Part shown: piece after piece, positions 32,889 through 42,938 of the stretch
How positions within the stretch are numbered: position 1 is the first letter of the stretch
Layout: each line of letters begins with the position of its first letter
Origin: Erythrobacter sp.
GTDB lineage: Bacteria > Pseudomonadota > Alphaproteobacteria > Sphingomonadales > Sphingomonadaceae
NCBI GenBank assembly: GCA_027311945.1
Contig: DAICXZ010000014.1
Span: 1 to 64,000, forward strand
DNA length: 64,000 nt
Reading direction: 5' to 3'
Notes under the pieces: generated by a model
Seen by the model: only the letters and a program-made list of their open reading frames with translations
Told to the model about the DNA's origin: nothing
Databases searched by the model: none
Position numbers and translations under genes: made by a program

Positions 32889-34091
32889 TCAGGCCGACTT
32901 CCGCACCAGCTGGCCAAGCGAAGCATCGCCTGGAAAGCTTTGCGCAAAGTGCGCCAAGGTGCCCTTGCGCGCGGGGCCGACCGGGCTGGCTTCCATCGCC
33001 CAGCCGCCTTGGGTGGAGAGATACCACAGCGCAGGCGTCGCCCCGAGGAGCGCGGCGTAGTCGATCTGGCGTTTGGGCAAGTCGATCACATCGCGGTAAA
33101 TCGCGGCCAACTGCTGCGCGGACTGGCGCGGGCTGCGCGTTGCGGCCATGGCCTCGGCGGCGGCGACGCCCATCGCCATAACCTCGCCAGGGTTGGCAAG
33201 CATCCACCGCAGGCGTTCGGCCGCTGCCTCAACGCTTGCCTCCACAAATCCCGTGCGGCCATGCTCGACGATGGCGCGCTCGGCTGGATTGTCGAACACC
33301 AGCGGCACGCAGCCCAGGCTCATCGCCTCGACCAGCGCGTTTTCTGCCGTGCCGAAGTGTTCGGGCTGGAGGAGGTAGAGAAAAATGCCGGTCTGCCGCA
33401 GTACCGCTTCGGGATCGGCGGCCTGCCCCTCGAAGCGCACCGCGCCTGATCTGTGCGCAAGCACCGGGCTATCCGCATCGACCGCGCCCCACAGCGAAAC
33501 CGGCTCGGCCAGCTGCGCGCGTTCGACCACGGCAAAAAAGTCACGGCTGAGCTTGGCAAAATCGACCGTGCCGAGATAGCCAACCCGGCCTGCGCGCCGC
33601 AAGCTCGGACGGGCGCTGGAGCCGAAGCCAAACCCCGAGTTGACGACGCCAATGCGATGACGCACGTCGTCCGAAAGGCCGCTCAGAGCAGGCCCGGCGA
33701 GTGAACACGGCGAGGTGAACAGAAACCGGTCAGGCGCGGAGACCAGCTCTGGCGGAATGAAAGGCGCATGAAGGCCCGAGACGTGCGACCAGACCACGGT
33801 GCAGGCGGCAGGCAAGTCCCAGCGGACCAGCGCCTCATAGAGCTTGGGGTGATTCCACCATTCGACCTGGAGAATATCCGCCGCCGCAATCAGACTGCGT
33901 GCCTCGTCGGGCGTGGGGGCGATGGTCACCTCGGCCCCCGCCGCGATCACGGCATCGACATAACGCCGGTCACGCGGCTGTTCGAGCAGCACATAGTGCC
34001 GCCGCACGTCGCCCCCGTCTGCCCCGCACAGCGCAGAGTGGGCCTTGCCCACGCCTCCGCCAAGATGGGCAACGAGGTGGACGACCCTCAC
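32889..34091 (-). CDS. Glycosyltransferase, GT4-like (GT-B fold)
   Basis: The 400-residue protein starts with a GT-B donor/acceptor loop MRVVHLVAHLGGGVGKAHSA. It has GRVGYLGTVDFAKLS in mid-protein and PEHFGTAENALVEAMSLGCV, the EX7E-like signature of GT4 enzymes. The last 60 residues (KRQIDYAALLGATPALW onward) are extra. Substrate unknown. It is the last gene of a three-gene - strand operon with a radical SAM enzyme and an epimerase; a four-base overlap (ATGA at 34,088) couples it to the radical SAM gene. Confidence 0.82.
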   Translation of the reverse strand: MRVVHLVAHLGGGVGKAHSALCGADGGDVRRHYVLLEQPRDRRYVDAVIAAGAEVTIAPTPDEARSLIAAADILQVEWWNHPKLYEALVRWDLPAACTVVWSHVSGLHAPFIPPELVSAPDRFLFTSPCSLAGPALSGLSDDVRHRIGVVNSGFGFGSSARPSLRRAGRVGYLGTVDFAKLSRDFFAVVERAQLAEPVSLWGAVDADSPVLAHRSGAVRFEGQAADPEAVLRQTGIFLYLLQPEHFGTAENALVEAMSLGCVPLVFDNPAERAIVEHGRTGFVEASVEAAAERLRWMLANPGEVMAMGVAAAEAMAATRSPRQSAQQLAAIYRDVIDLPKRQIDYAALLGATPALWYLSTQGGWAMEASPVGPARKGTLAHFAQSFPGDASLGQLVRKSA

Positions 34092-35164
34092 TCGGCGGCG
34101 ATCCGGTCAGGGTTGAAGCGGCCCCCCGGCGCTTCCACGCTCGGATTGATCGCCACTTCGCGCTTGAACTTTTCAAGCAGCATCGGGCGGTATGCGTCCA
34201 CATTGTCGGGCAGGCAGTGGGTGAGCTGGCCGCAGCCGCCGCACACACCGTTCTCGCAGCGCCGCCCTTGCAGGTGCTGAAGGCGCAGCGCGTTCATCTT
34301 TTCCGAATTCCAGATCTCGCGCATCGACTGTTCGCGCACGTCGCCGATGATCAGCTTGCGGCCCCAGTCGAGGAAGCACGAGGAGACGAGCCCGTCGGCA
34401 TTCACCGAGTAGCCGTAGAAGATATAGGGGCAGGTGTCCGTCGGGGTCACATCCTGCTGATAGATGCCCTTCTCGATTTTCACGCCGGTGTGCGCTTCGA
34501 TGTCGAACTCGGGCCAGCACGGCGCGAAGTTCTCGACGAAGATGCGGTCGCAATAGTTGCCGAAGGTGTCGAAGAACTCTTTCTTCTGATCCTCGGTGAT
34601 CAGCTCGCCCGGGATCTTGATCGAGATCTCCATCTCGCCCTTGTTCTCGTAGACCCACTTCACGTTCTTCACGAACTCGGGGAAGTTGAAGTCGAACCCG
34701 GTGAACTGCTTGTACTGCTCGTTGGTCATGCCATCGACCGAGATGTTGATCCGGTCGAGGCCCGCCTCGATCACCGGCCCGGCGCGCTCGGGTGTCATCA
34801 GGGTGCCGTTGGTGGTGGTGTCGATATAGAGGATATGGTCGGCCTGCTTGGCGTAGCGGACCATGTCGGCCAGCCGCTTGTTGAGGAACGGCTCGCCGTC
34901 CTTGTACATCCGCAGCACCTTGATCGGGTCGGGGAAGGCGGCGAGGTCGTCCACCACCTTGGTGAAAACATCATACTTCATCGCGCCCTGATAGCGGCCG
35001 GTTTCGGCAATCATGTCGCGGTGGCCCGTAGGGCAGAACTTGCACTGGAAGTTGCAGGCACTGGCCGGATCGACGAACACCACGAAGGGCGTGGCGAGCG
35101 GGATCACCGTTTCGAGCGGGGTCCGCCCCTCAAGGTTGATGCGGGGCTTGAGCTGCGCTTTCAT
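34088..35164 (-). CDS. Radical SAM protein with SPASM domain
   Basis: This 358-residue enzyme has the radical SAM cluster C37-x3-C41-x2-C44 (SACNFQCKFC). The barrel includes YKDGEPFLNKRL and DRINISVDGM. The C-terminal SPASM region has CPYIFYGYSVNADGLVSSCF and a closing RRCENGVCGGCGQLTHC, which should bind auxiliary Fe-S clusters. Such proteins modify peptides or small molecules, and a related type occurs in glycan clusters, where its reaction is unknown. It sits between a glycosyltransferase and an epimerase with four-base overlaps on both sides, so a sugar or aglycone substrate is plausible. Confidence 0.85.
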   Translation of the reverse strand: MKAQLKPRINLEGRTPLETVIPLATPFVVFVDPASACNFQCKFCPTGHRDMIAETGRYQGAMKYDVFTKVVDDLAAFPDPIKVLRMYKDGEPFLNKRLADMVRYAKQADHILYIDTTTNGTLMTPERAGPVIEAGLDRINISVDGMTNEQYKQFTGFDFNFPEFVKNVKWVYENKGEMEISIKIPGELITEDQKKEFFDTFGNYCDRIFVENFAPCWPEFDIEAHTGVKIEKGIYQQDVTPTDTCPYIFYGYSVNADGLVSSCFLDWGRKLIIGDVREQSMREIWNSEKMNALRLQHLQGRRCENGVCGGCGQLTHCLPDNVDAYRPMLLEKFKREVAINPSVEAPGGRFNPDRIAAE

Positions 35165-36012
35165 AGGAACTCCCGTAGCTTGGCTGATTGTTCAAGGTTG
35201 CACACGCCAACGACCGCCGCCGGATCACCGGGACGCGGAGGCTGGGTGCCGAATTCGAGCAAGTCGCGGCGGCCGTATTGGTCGGCGATGGTTTCGGCGA
35301 AGTGGCGCAGGCTCTGCGCCTCGCCAGAGCAGATGTTGATCACGCCGGTCTGGCCGGTTTCGACCACATTGGCGATCATCGCCCCGGCGGCGCGCACATC
35401 GAGAAAGTCGCGCAGCTGGGTGCCGGCGGAGAGCCGGGCGACCTCGCCCGCGCGCAAGGAGCGGTGGAGGTAGGCCCCGATTCGGTCGGGATGCTCGTCT
35501 TCGCCGTGAAGGTAAAACAGGCGGCACCAGCTGAACGCGACATCATGCAGTGCCAGCCATTCGCGCATCTGGTGAAAGGCGGAAACCTTGCAAGCGGCGT
35601 AGAAATTGCTTGGTTCGAGCGGGGTCTCCACGTTCAGAGCTTCGCCCGGCAGGCGATATTCCATGCAGGTGCCCAGCCCGATCACGTGGCGCACCCCTGC
35701 CATCGCCGCGCCCTGCGCCAGCGCGAAGCTGCCGCTCACACAGGCCGCGTTTTCGGCGGCGTGGAGATACTTGCCATGCTCGACATACCAGGCGGCATGG
35801 ATCACCGCGTCGACGCCCTCGCAGGCCTTGGCCCACCACTGCGGTTCGCGGGCAAAAATGTCGTCGGTTTCGAAGGTTTCGGCGTGCGCTGCCAATCGCC
35901 CTTCCGAGCCCGGCCGGATCGTCGCGCGCACCGCGTGTCCCGCCTGCGCGAGATAGCGATGGATCGCCCGACCGACAAAGCCGGTGGCTCCGGTGAGCAG
36001 CACGGTGCTCAT
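35161..36012 (-). CDS. NAD-dependent epimerase/dehydratase
   Basis: This 283-residue extended SDR begins STVLLTGATGFVGRAIHRYL (GxxGxxG) and has VIHAAWYVEH and EPSNFYAACKVSAFHQM (YxxxK). It ends near the standard extended-SDR substrate domain. It probably reduces or epimerises a nucleotide sugar. The start at 36,012 is chosen because the 76 codons upstream in the same frame lack family similarity and run into the promoter region. It could supply the ketoreduction missing from the rfbF operon. Confidence 0.82.
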   Translation of the reverse strand: MSTVLLTGATGFVGRAIHRYLAQAGHAVRATIRPGSEGRLAAHAETFETDDIFAREPQWWAKACEGVDAVIHAAWYVEHGKYLHAAENAACVSGSFALAQGAAMAGVRHVIGLGTCMEYRLPGEALNVETPLEPSNFYAACKVSAFHQMREWLALHDVAFSWCRLFYLHGEDEHPDRIGAYLHRSLRAGEVARLSAGTQLRDFLDVRAAGAMIANVVETGQTGVINICSGEAQSLRHFAETIADQYGRRDLLEFGTQPPRPGDPAAVVGVCNLEQSAKLREFL

Positions 36013-36222
36013 GTCAGGTAAGGGGTTCGACTGGTTTGCACACCGAATTTCTAACTGAGTTTGGTTAACGCTTTCCTTAGGACTTGCTGGGATAAGTCCG
36101 GGGAATGGCGGGATGGGGCCGCCTTGCGAACTGCGAAACGGGGGTGCTCCCCGAGCGCGCATTCCGCGAGGCATAGCCAGGCTCTTCTCCCGACCATCCG
36201 TTAACGAGAACGGCCGGAGCCG
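36013..36222. promoter_or_regulatory. Divergent intergenic region between SDR and FkbM operons
   Basis: This 210-bp region separates two divergently transcribed glycan operons and must hold both promoters. It contains a possible -35-like ttaacg and AT-rich tracts next to the SDR start, and gttaacgagaacgg just before the FkbM gene. I could not identify a clear operator. Confidence 0.4.
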
Positions 36223-37413
36223 ATGAGCCTTAAGGACCACAAGGGATTTCGCCTGAAGCAGACGAGCCGCTACGGCGAGCGGGCATTCCTTGCCTGCCCG
36301 TCGCGCACAGAGGCACGCGCCCTGCTGGCCGAGCTGAAGTCAGCATCGTGCCGCGCCGCGCCGGTCGCCCCCCGTTCACCGCTGGTGCTTTATGGCGGCG
36401 GCGACATGGGCCGCATGGCGCGCGACTATTTCGCCCTGCTCGGCCACGAGATCGCGCTGGTTGTGGACCGAAATGCCGAGGCCTTGCGCGCCGATCCCGA
36501 GTGGGCCGGAATCACCATCGCGCACCCGGACGGGATTTTACCCGAACTGAAGCAAACCGCACAGCTGGTGCTATGTGTCGCCACCGCCCCGTTCAAGCCG
36601 TTAGAGTTGGAGCTTGCCGCGCAAGGCTGGGCGGACATTGTCCCGTTCTACGACGTGGCCGAAAGCCAGCGCGCGCGCCATCCGCTCTCGAACGGCTGGT
36701 TCGCCACGAATATGGTCCACGCGGACTATGCCGCCACTTGCGAGGTGCTCGACCTGTGGGGCGACGATCTTTCACGCGCCCATCACCTGCAATTTCTCGC
36801 CTGGCGCATCGCCCGGGAAGAATGGACCTTCGAAGGCGCGCCGGTCGAAAGCCATAACCGCTTCTTCATTTCCGAAGTGATCGAACGCATCGACGCGCTC
36901 GCCAGCTTCGTCGATGGCGGCGCGCACCATGGGCAGGTTTCGCGCAAGTTCGCCGACCTGCGCGGATTGCGCCCCGCTTCCATCGCCGCGATCGAGCCCG
37001 ATCCTGCCAACCTTGCAACATTCGATTGCGACGGGGCCGAAGTCTATCCGTTAGCGCTGGGTGCCAAGGCGGACGAACGTCGTTTCCATGCCGGCCTCGG
37101 CTATGCCTCGCAGTTAGCCGAAAGCGGGAAGGATGCGCTTCGCTGCGTCACGCTCGACAGCCTCGACCTTGCGCCTGACTTCATGAAGCTGCACCTCGAA
37201 GGCGGCGAGCTTGCCGCGCTCAAGGGCGGGCTGGAGACGATCCGGCAGCACCGCCCGGTGCTGGCGATCACCACCTATCACAACGCCGACGGCATCTGGC
37301 GCACCCCCGCCTTCCTCATGGAGCACCTTGATGGCTACCGCTTCCTCATGCGGGTCCACTCGTGGTGCGGCACGGGCGCGGTCGTCTATGCCCTGCCCGA
37401 GGAGCGTGCCTGA
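36223..37413 (+). CDS. FkbM-family methyltransferase with N-terminal nucleotide-binding domain
   Basis: This 396-residue protein has two parts. Residues 40-150 resemble the Rossmann-like domain found in glycan enzymes (PLVLYGGGDMGRMARDYFAL, VVDRNAEAL). Residues 215-390 are an FkbM methyltransferase: SFVDGGAHHGQVSRKFADL, AIEPDPANLATF, CVTLDSLDL, FMKLHLEGGELAALKG. FkbM proteins O-methylate hydroxyls, often on sugars. It is the first gene of a + strand operon; the second FkbM gene starts 5 bp after it. Confidence 0.85.
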   Translation: MSLKDHKGFRLKQTSRYGERAFLACPSRTEARALLAELKSASCRAAPVAPRSPLVLYGGGDMGRMARDYFALLGHEIALVVDRNAEALRADPEWAGITIAHPDGILPELKQTAQLVLCVATAPFKPLELELAAQGWADIVPFYDVAESQRARHPLSNGWFATNMVHADYAATCEVLDLWGDDLSRAHHLQFLAWRIAREEWTFEGAPVESHNRFFISEVIERIDALASFVDGGAHHGQVSRKFADLRGLRPASIAAIEPDPANLATFDCDGAEVYPLALGAKADERRFHAGLGYASQLAESGKDALRCVTLDSLDLAPDFMKLHLEGGELAALKGGLETIRQHRPVLAITTYHNADGIWRTPAFLMEHLDGYRFLMRVHSWCGTGAVVYALPEERA

Positions 37414-37417
37414 CGCC

Positions 37418-38146
37418 ATGACCCGCTTTGCCCGCAACAACGGCCTGATCTTCGACCTCGGCATGAATAACGGGGACGATACCGACTACTATCTGAAGCT
37501 CGGCCACAAGGTCATCGCGCTCGAGGCCAATCCGGCCCTGTGCGAACAGGCGACCAAGCGCTTCGCCCCGGCCATCGCGGACGGCCGCCTCACCGTGGTC
37601 CACGCGGCGATCTGGGAAAGCGCGGGCGAAACGCAGTTCCTCGTCAATCTCGACAACGACCACTGGAGCAGCATCGACCCCGGCTGGGCCAAGCGCGACG
37701 ACAGCGCCTGCAGGGCCATTACCGTCGAATGCGTGACGCTCACCGACCTCTTCGCCAAGTACGGCGTGCCGTTTTACTGCAAGATCGACGTCGAGGGCGT
37801 CGATCACATCGTGCTCGACCAGCTCGCTCATGCCGAGGTGCGGCCCCAATACGTCAGCGTCGAGGATTGCCGCTTCGGCTTCGACTACATGGCGACGCTC
37901 AACGCCTGCGGTTACAACGGCTTCAAGCTTCTCGACCAGTCGACCGTTCCCGGCCGCACCGACGCTGCAACTGGCCACGTCTTCCCCGCCGGTTCGTCCG
38001 GACCGCTCGGGCGCGATATCGCGGGCGACTGGCTGCCTTACCCATCCATGGTGGATCACTACGCTACGACCGTACGCGACCGCGAGGGCAACCGCCTCGC
38101 CCCGCGCACGCAGTGGTGGGACATCCACGCCGCCGCTCTATCTTGA
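37418..38146 (+). CDS. FkbM-family methyltransferase
   Basis: This 242-residue methyltransferase begins LIFDLGMNNGDDTDYYLKLG (SAM loop), then VIALEANPALCEQATKRF, and has VTLTDLFAKYGVPFYCKIDVEGVD, the FkbM acidic block. The ATG at 37,418 has a GAGGAG site 13 bases upstream. The C-terminal WLPYPSMVDHYATTVRDREG is an extension found in one glycan-linked FkbM subfamily. With the neighbouring FkbM and CmcI-like genes it likely decorates a glycan. Confidence 0.83.
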   Translation: MTRFARNNGLIFDLGMNNGDDTDYYLKLGHKVIALEANPALCEQATKRFAPAIADGRLTVVHAAIWESAGETQFLVNLDNDHWSSIDPGWAKRDDSACRAITVECVTLTDLFAKYGVPFYCKIDVEGVDHIVLDQLAHAEVRPQYVSVEDCRFGFDYMATLNACGYNGFKLLDQSTVPGRTDAATGHVFPAGSSGPLGRDIAGDWLPYPSMVDHYATTVRDREGNRLAPRTQWWDIHAAALS

Positions 38147-38162
38147 TCGAAGGACTATCCGC

Positions 38163-38975
38163 ATGTCTGCCAATGCCGATTTCGCCAAATATGTAGAGAA
38201 CAACATCCGCGGGATCGGGGAAGATCCGGGGTTCCTTGGCATGACCAACATCTGGCTGCGCGAGGCGATCCGCCATAACTATGCGCAAAACTTCACCTGG
38301 CTCGGCCGCCCGATCATCCAGGTGCCGCAGGACCAGTATGCGATTCAGGAGTTGATCTGGACCGTGCGCCCCGATCTCGTGATCGAAACCGGCATCGCTC
38401 ATGGCGGCTCGCTGATCCTGTCGGCCTCGATGCTGGTCATGCTCGACTATTGCGACGCTGTGGCCACCGGCGAGGTGCTCGACCCGCGTGCGAGCAAGCG
38501 CAAGGTGGTCGGCGTCGACATCGACATCCGCCCGCACAACCGTGAGGGGATCGAACAGCATCCGCTGGCGCACAAGATCGTCACCATCGAAGGCTCGTCC
38601 ATCGCCGAAGACATCTTCGCGAAAGTGCAAGCCCAGGCCGAGGGCCATGAAACGATCATGGTGTTCCTCGATTCCAACCACACCCACGAACACGTGCTGG
38701 CCGAGCTGGAGCTTTATGCCCCGCTGACCTCGAAAGGCTCCTACTGCGTCGTATGGGATACGGGCGTCGAAGACTTGCCCGATGCGATGTGCGCCGACCG
38801 GCCCTGGGGCAAAGGCGACAATCCGAAAACCGCCGTGCGGGAATATCAGAAGCGCCTCGCCGAAGAAGGGCGCACCGCCGCCGATGGTAAGCCGCTCAAG
38901 CTCGAACTCGACAAGACGATCGAGAACAAGATCGTCATCACCGCCTCGTGCGACGGGTTCCTGCGCCGCGTCTGA
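38163..38975 (+). CDS. CmcI-family SAM-dependent enzyme (cephalosporin hydroxylase-like)
   Basis: This 270-residue protein contains FTWLGRPIIQVPQDQYAIQE, DLVIETGIAHGGSLILSASM (Rossmann SAM loop), VGVDIDIRPHNREGI and MVFLDSNHTHEHVLAEL with metal-binding residues, the hallmarks of CmcI/RhmL-type enzymes. CmcI acts in cephamycin C7 methoxylation, but homologues in glycan clusters (rhamnosyl O-methyltransferase types) methylate sugars. It follows two FkbM genes in the same operon, so sugar O-methylation is the more likely role. Confidence 0.83.
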   Translation: MSANADFAKYVENNIRGIGEDPGFLGMTNIWLREAIRHNYAQNFTWLGRPIIQVPQDQYAIQELIWTVRPDLVIETGIAHGGSLILSASMLVMLDYCDAVATGEVLDPRASKRKVVGVDIDIRPHNREGIEQHPLAHKIVTIEGSSIAEDIFAKVQAQAEGHETIMVFLDSNHTHEHVLAELELYAPLTSKGSYCVVWDTGVEDLPDAMCADRPWGKGDNPKTAVREYQKRLAEEGRTAADGKPLKLELDKTIENKIVITASCDGFLRRV

Positions 38976-39090
38976 CGCTGTCCGGCCACCGAAAGGTCAC
39001 AAACCAACGGCATATCGGCCATGCGCCCGATTGACTCGGTCTGCTTGCCGGTGCCAATGGCGCTCAGCACCTGAAAGTCTGGAGATGATG

Positions 39091-40281
39091 ATGAGCAAGC
39101 ACGTCCTTGAAAAGCTCGCCGAAACCAATCCTGAATGCGAGATCTGGTGGGACAGCTCGCCGCTCGTCTTCCCGAGCTGGAAAGAAGAGACCCTCGCCGC
39201 CGCGCCCGAAGGCAAGCGCGCCGATTGGGAAGCCCAGCTCACCCGTTTCTATGACCCCGCCAACCCCGCCGAGATGGGTTTCCGCGGCGTCACCACCAAC
39301 CCGCCGCTCAGCCTGCAGGCGGTGCAGCTCGATCCGCAGGGCTGGCGCCAGCTCGTGCTCGATATCGCCAAGGCCGACAAGGCGCTCGATGTCGAGGGCG
39401 TGTATTGGCAGATGTACCTCCAGCTGGTGAAGAAGGGCGCCGATGCGATCCTGCCCGCCTTCAAGGCCTCGGGCGGCAAGTACGGCATGCTATCGGGCCA
39501 GGTCGATCCGCGCTTCGTCACCGATGGCGAAGCGATGCTGGCGCAGGGCCTGTCGATCGCCGAAATGGGCGAGAACGTCATGGTCAAACTGCCCGGCTCC
39601 AAGGAAGGTTACGAGGTTCTGGAAGAGCTGACCGCGCGCGGCATCTCGACCAACAACACCACCAGCTTTGCCGTGGCCCAGTATTCGCGCTGCATGGCCG
39701 CCGTTACCGCCGGTCTCCAGCGCGCCAAGGCCGCTGGCGTCGATCTGACCAACTGGCGCAGCGTCATCACCCACATGTCGAGCCGCCTGGGCGAAAAGGG
39801 CGACTGGAAGCTGGAAGCCAAGCTGCGCGGGATCGACCTCTCGGTCGACGAGATTCGCGACGGCGAGGAAGCCGTGCTCAAGCGTGCCTATTGGTACGGC
39901 AAGAACAGCGGCCATCCTTCGAAGATGCTGCAGTGCTCGATGCGAGTCGAAAAGGACAAGGACGGCAACACCGTTTCGCGTCACATTCAGGACTTCGCCG
40001 GTGGCGATTTCGTTTACACCTGCCCGCCCGGCTACATCAAACAGCTGATGGACGTGGAAGACGAACTTGCCCCGTTCGACCCCAAGGCTATCGAGCGCGA
40101 GCCGAACAAGGCCAGCATCGAAAAACTCATGAAACTGCCCAGCTTCCGCCAGGCCTATGAGTTCGAGGGCATGAAACCCCACGAATTTGCCAGCTATGGC
40201 AGCTTCATGGCCACCGCCACCGAGTTTGCCGCAGCCACCCGCCAGACGGTCGATTTCGTGCGTTCGGTTGTCGAGGGTTAG
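39091..40281 (+). CDS. Transaldolase-family enzyme
   Basis: This 396-residue protein has FRGVTTNPPLSLQAV at the strand-1 motif, ENVMVKLPGSKEGYEVLEEL with the candidate Schiff-base lysine, and GISTNNTTSFAVAQY, matching transaldolase-like TIM barrels. It is longer than canonical TalB, because of a C-terminal extension of about 120 residues. Three ATGs occur in a row (39,085, 39,088, 39,091); GGAG at 39,081 fits best with 39,091. Canonical sedoheptulose chemistry is possible, but the position at the end of a glycan operon, 115 bp after the CmcI-like gene, raises another aldol reaction. Confidence 0.8.
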   Translation: MSKHVLEKLAETNPECEIWWDSSPLVFPSWKEETLAAAPEGKRADWEAQLTRFYDPANPAEMGFRGVTTNPPLSLQAVQLDPQGWRQLVLDIAKADKALDVEGVYWQMYLQLVKKGADAILPAFKASGGKYGMLSGQVDPRFVTDGEAMLAQGLSIAEMGENVMVKLPGSKEGYEVLEELTARGISTNNTTSFAVAQYSRCMAAVTAGLQRAKAAGVDLTNWRSVITHMSSRLGEKGDWKLEAKLRGIDLSVDEIRDGEEAVLKRAYWYGKNSGHPSKMLQCSMRVEKDKDGNTVSRHIQDFAGGDFVYTCPPGYIKQLMDVEDELAPFDPKAIEREPNKASIEKLMKLPSFRQAYEFEGMKPHEFASYGSFMATATEFAAATRQTVDFVRSVVEG

Positions 40282-40349
40282 TAAACTAGGCAAGTTCACG
40301 TAATCGACCCAACTGTCAGTATTTACCCTTGGGATGAATAATTGGCGGC

Positions 40350-41861
40350 ATGGAATGGGTCGCACCGTCTAATCACAGTCCTCAACTGTTCGCGCTTGAA
40401 CGTCAGAAGACGCAAGCGCTGGCGAATGCTTCCGCGTTGCCAGCGCTTGCCGCCACTCTCGCTCTTGCACTCGATTGCGAGACTGTGGTGGTGCGCATGC
40501 GCGATACGAAGCACCATTGGACGAGCGCGCAGTACGGCGCGACCGGCCTGGGCTGCCTGCTTGAACAGTCCATCGCGCTTGCCGCCGCGGACTATGCCGG
40601 GCCACTGATTGCTGCGGATGCCGCGGTCCACCCGCTGCTTAAAGACCACCCTCTGGTTGCCAGCGACGCAAAGGTCCGCTCATTTGCCGGCATTGCCGCC
40701 TTCGCGGAGGCCGATGACAGCGGCCTTGGCGAGGCGGTGGGTGTGATTTGCGCCCTCTCAAGCGAAAGGCGCGAGTTCGGCCCGCAAGCCGCGACCCTGC
40801 TGGAGAGCATGTCAGAGCTGATGACATCGCTTTACACCCAGCACATCGAACTGCACCGGCATGCACGCGCCAGCGCTGCGCTGGAGGAGGACGCAGAGGG
40901 CACGCGCCGTTTGCAACGGCAGTTCCGCCAGGCCGAGCGGATAGCCGCGATCGGATCGTGGCGCCTGTCATTGGACGGGAAACAGATGGACTGGTCCGAG
41001 GGCATTAACACCATCCACGAATTGCCGATCGGGGCTGACATCAGCCTCGAGGATGCAATCGATTTCTTCGCTCCGGCAGACCGTATTATGGTGCAACGGA
41101 GCATCGAACGGGCGATCGAAACCGGCGAAGGCTATGATTTCGAGGCCGACTTCGTTGGTGCCAAGGGCACCGCCAAACGGGTGCGCGTGTCGGGCGAGCT
41201 CGAGATTGCCAACGGTCGACCAGCGGCGCTGGTGGGCGTGTTGCAGGACATCAGCGAAAAGCACAGGCTTATCAAGGAGCTGGAGTATCGCACTCAGAAT
41301 GACGCGTTGACTGGCCTGCCCAACCGCGACCGCTTCAACGAAAAGCTCGCCATCGCCGTGCGCTCGACCATGAAAAGCGGTGCGCCACTTGGGGTCGTGC
41401 TTATCGACCTGGACGATCTGCAGTCGGTTAACGACAATGTCGGCCGCGCAGCCGGTGACGCGCTGATCTGCCGCGCCTCGGCCATCCTGCGCAGCAACTG
41501 GCTAAGGGGCAGCTTCGCCGCGCGCCTGGGCGGCAATCAACTGGTTTTGCTGCTAAAGGATGACCAGCACCTGTCCGATCTTGCTTCAGTGCTGGATCGC
41601 TTGCTCGCAGAGCTGACGGCCCCGATCGAGTACAACGGCAAGATTGTGCCAACCGGCGCCTCGCTAGGGGCTTCGCTTCTTCACGATGGCGACGCCTGCA
41701 GCGGAATCGAGCTGCTGGAGCACGCCGACCGGGCGCTTCATGCGGCGAAGCGCAACGTGGGCGCGCGCTTCCACATTTCGTGCGCCCTCGGCTGCGGGCA
41801 ATGCGAGGTCGATGACAATCAGAATGAGGCGAGCGTCAAGCGCGCGCATCGCGCGGCCTGA
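40350..41861 (+). CDS. GAF-PAS sensor with degenerate GGDEF domain
   Basis: This 503-residue protein has a GAF-like region (about 25-165), a PAS domain (about 195-305; RIAAIGSWRLSLDGKQMDWS, ALVGVLQDISEKHRLI) and a GGDEF domain (about 315-475; DALTGLPNRDRFNEKL, VVLIDLDDLQSVND). The active-site motif reads GGNQL (residues 394-398) instead of GG[DE]EF, so diguanylate cyclase activity is unlikely. It ends with CALGCGQCEVDDNQ, an unusual Cys pair. No EAL domain is present. It may bind GTP or c-di-GMP as a regulator. It stands alone between the transaldolase and the lig cluster. Confidence 0.85.
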   Translation: MEWVAPSNHSPQLFALERQKTQALANASALPALAATLALALDCETVVVRMRDTKHHWTSAQYGATGLGCLLEQSIALAAADYAGPLIAADAAVHPLLKDHPLVASDAKVRSFAGIAAFAEADDSGLGEAVGVICALSSERREFGPQAATLLESMSELMTSLYTQHIELHRHARASAALEEDAEGTRRLQRQFRQAERIAAIGSWRLSLDGKQMDWSEGINTIHELPIGADISLEDAIDFFAPADRIMVQRSIERAIETGEGYDFEADFVGAKGTAKRVRVSGELEIANGRPAALVGVLQDISEKHRLIKELEYRTQNDALTGLPNRDRFNEKLAIAVRSTMKSGAPLGVVLIDLDDLQSVNDNVGRAAGDALICRASAILRSNWLRGSFAARLGGNQLVLLLKDDQHLSDLASVLDRLLAELTAPIEYNGKIVPTGASLGASLLHDGDACSGIELLEHADRALHAAKRNVGARFHISCALGCGQCEVDDNQNEASVKRAHRAA

Positions 41862-41900
41862 CCTGCGCGGCACCGGAGCGATGCCGCGCCGCAAGCGCCC

Positions 41901-42938
<1,038 letters not shown>

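Noticed and set aside
33899-35473. 524-codon + strand frame antisense to the radical SAM and glycosyltransferase genes
   Set aside because: No domain; the - strand frames have the CxxxCxxC and GT-B signatures.
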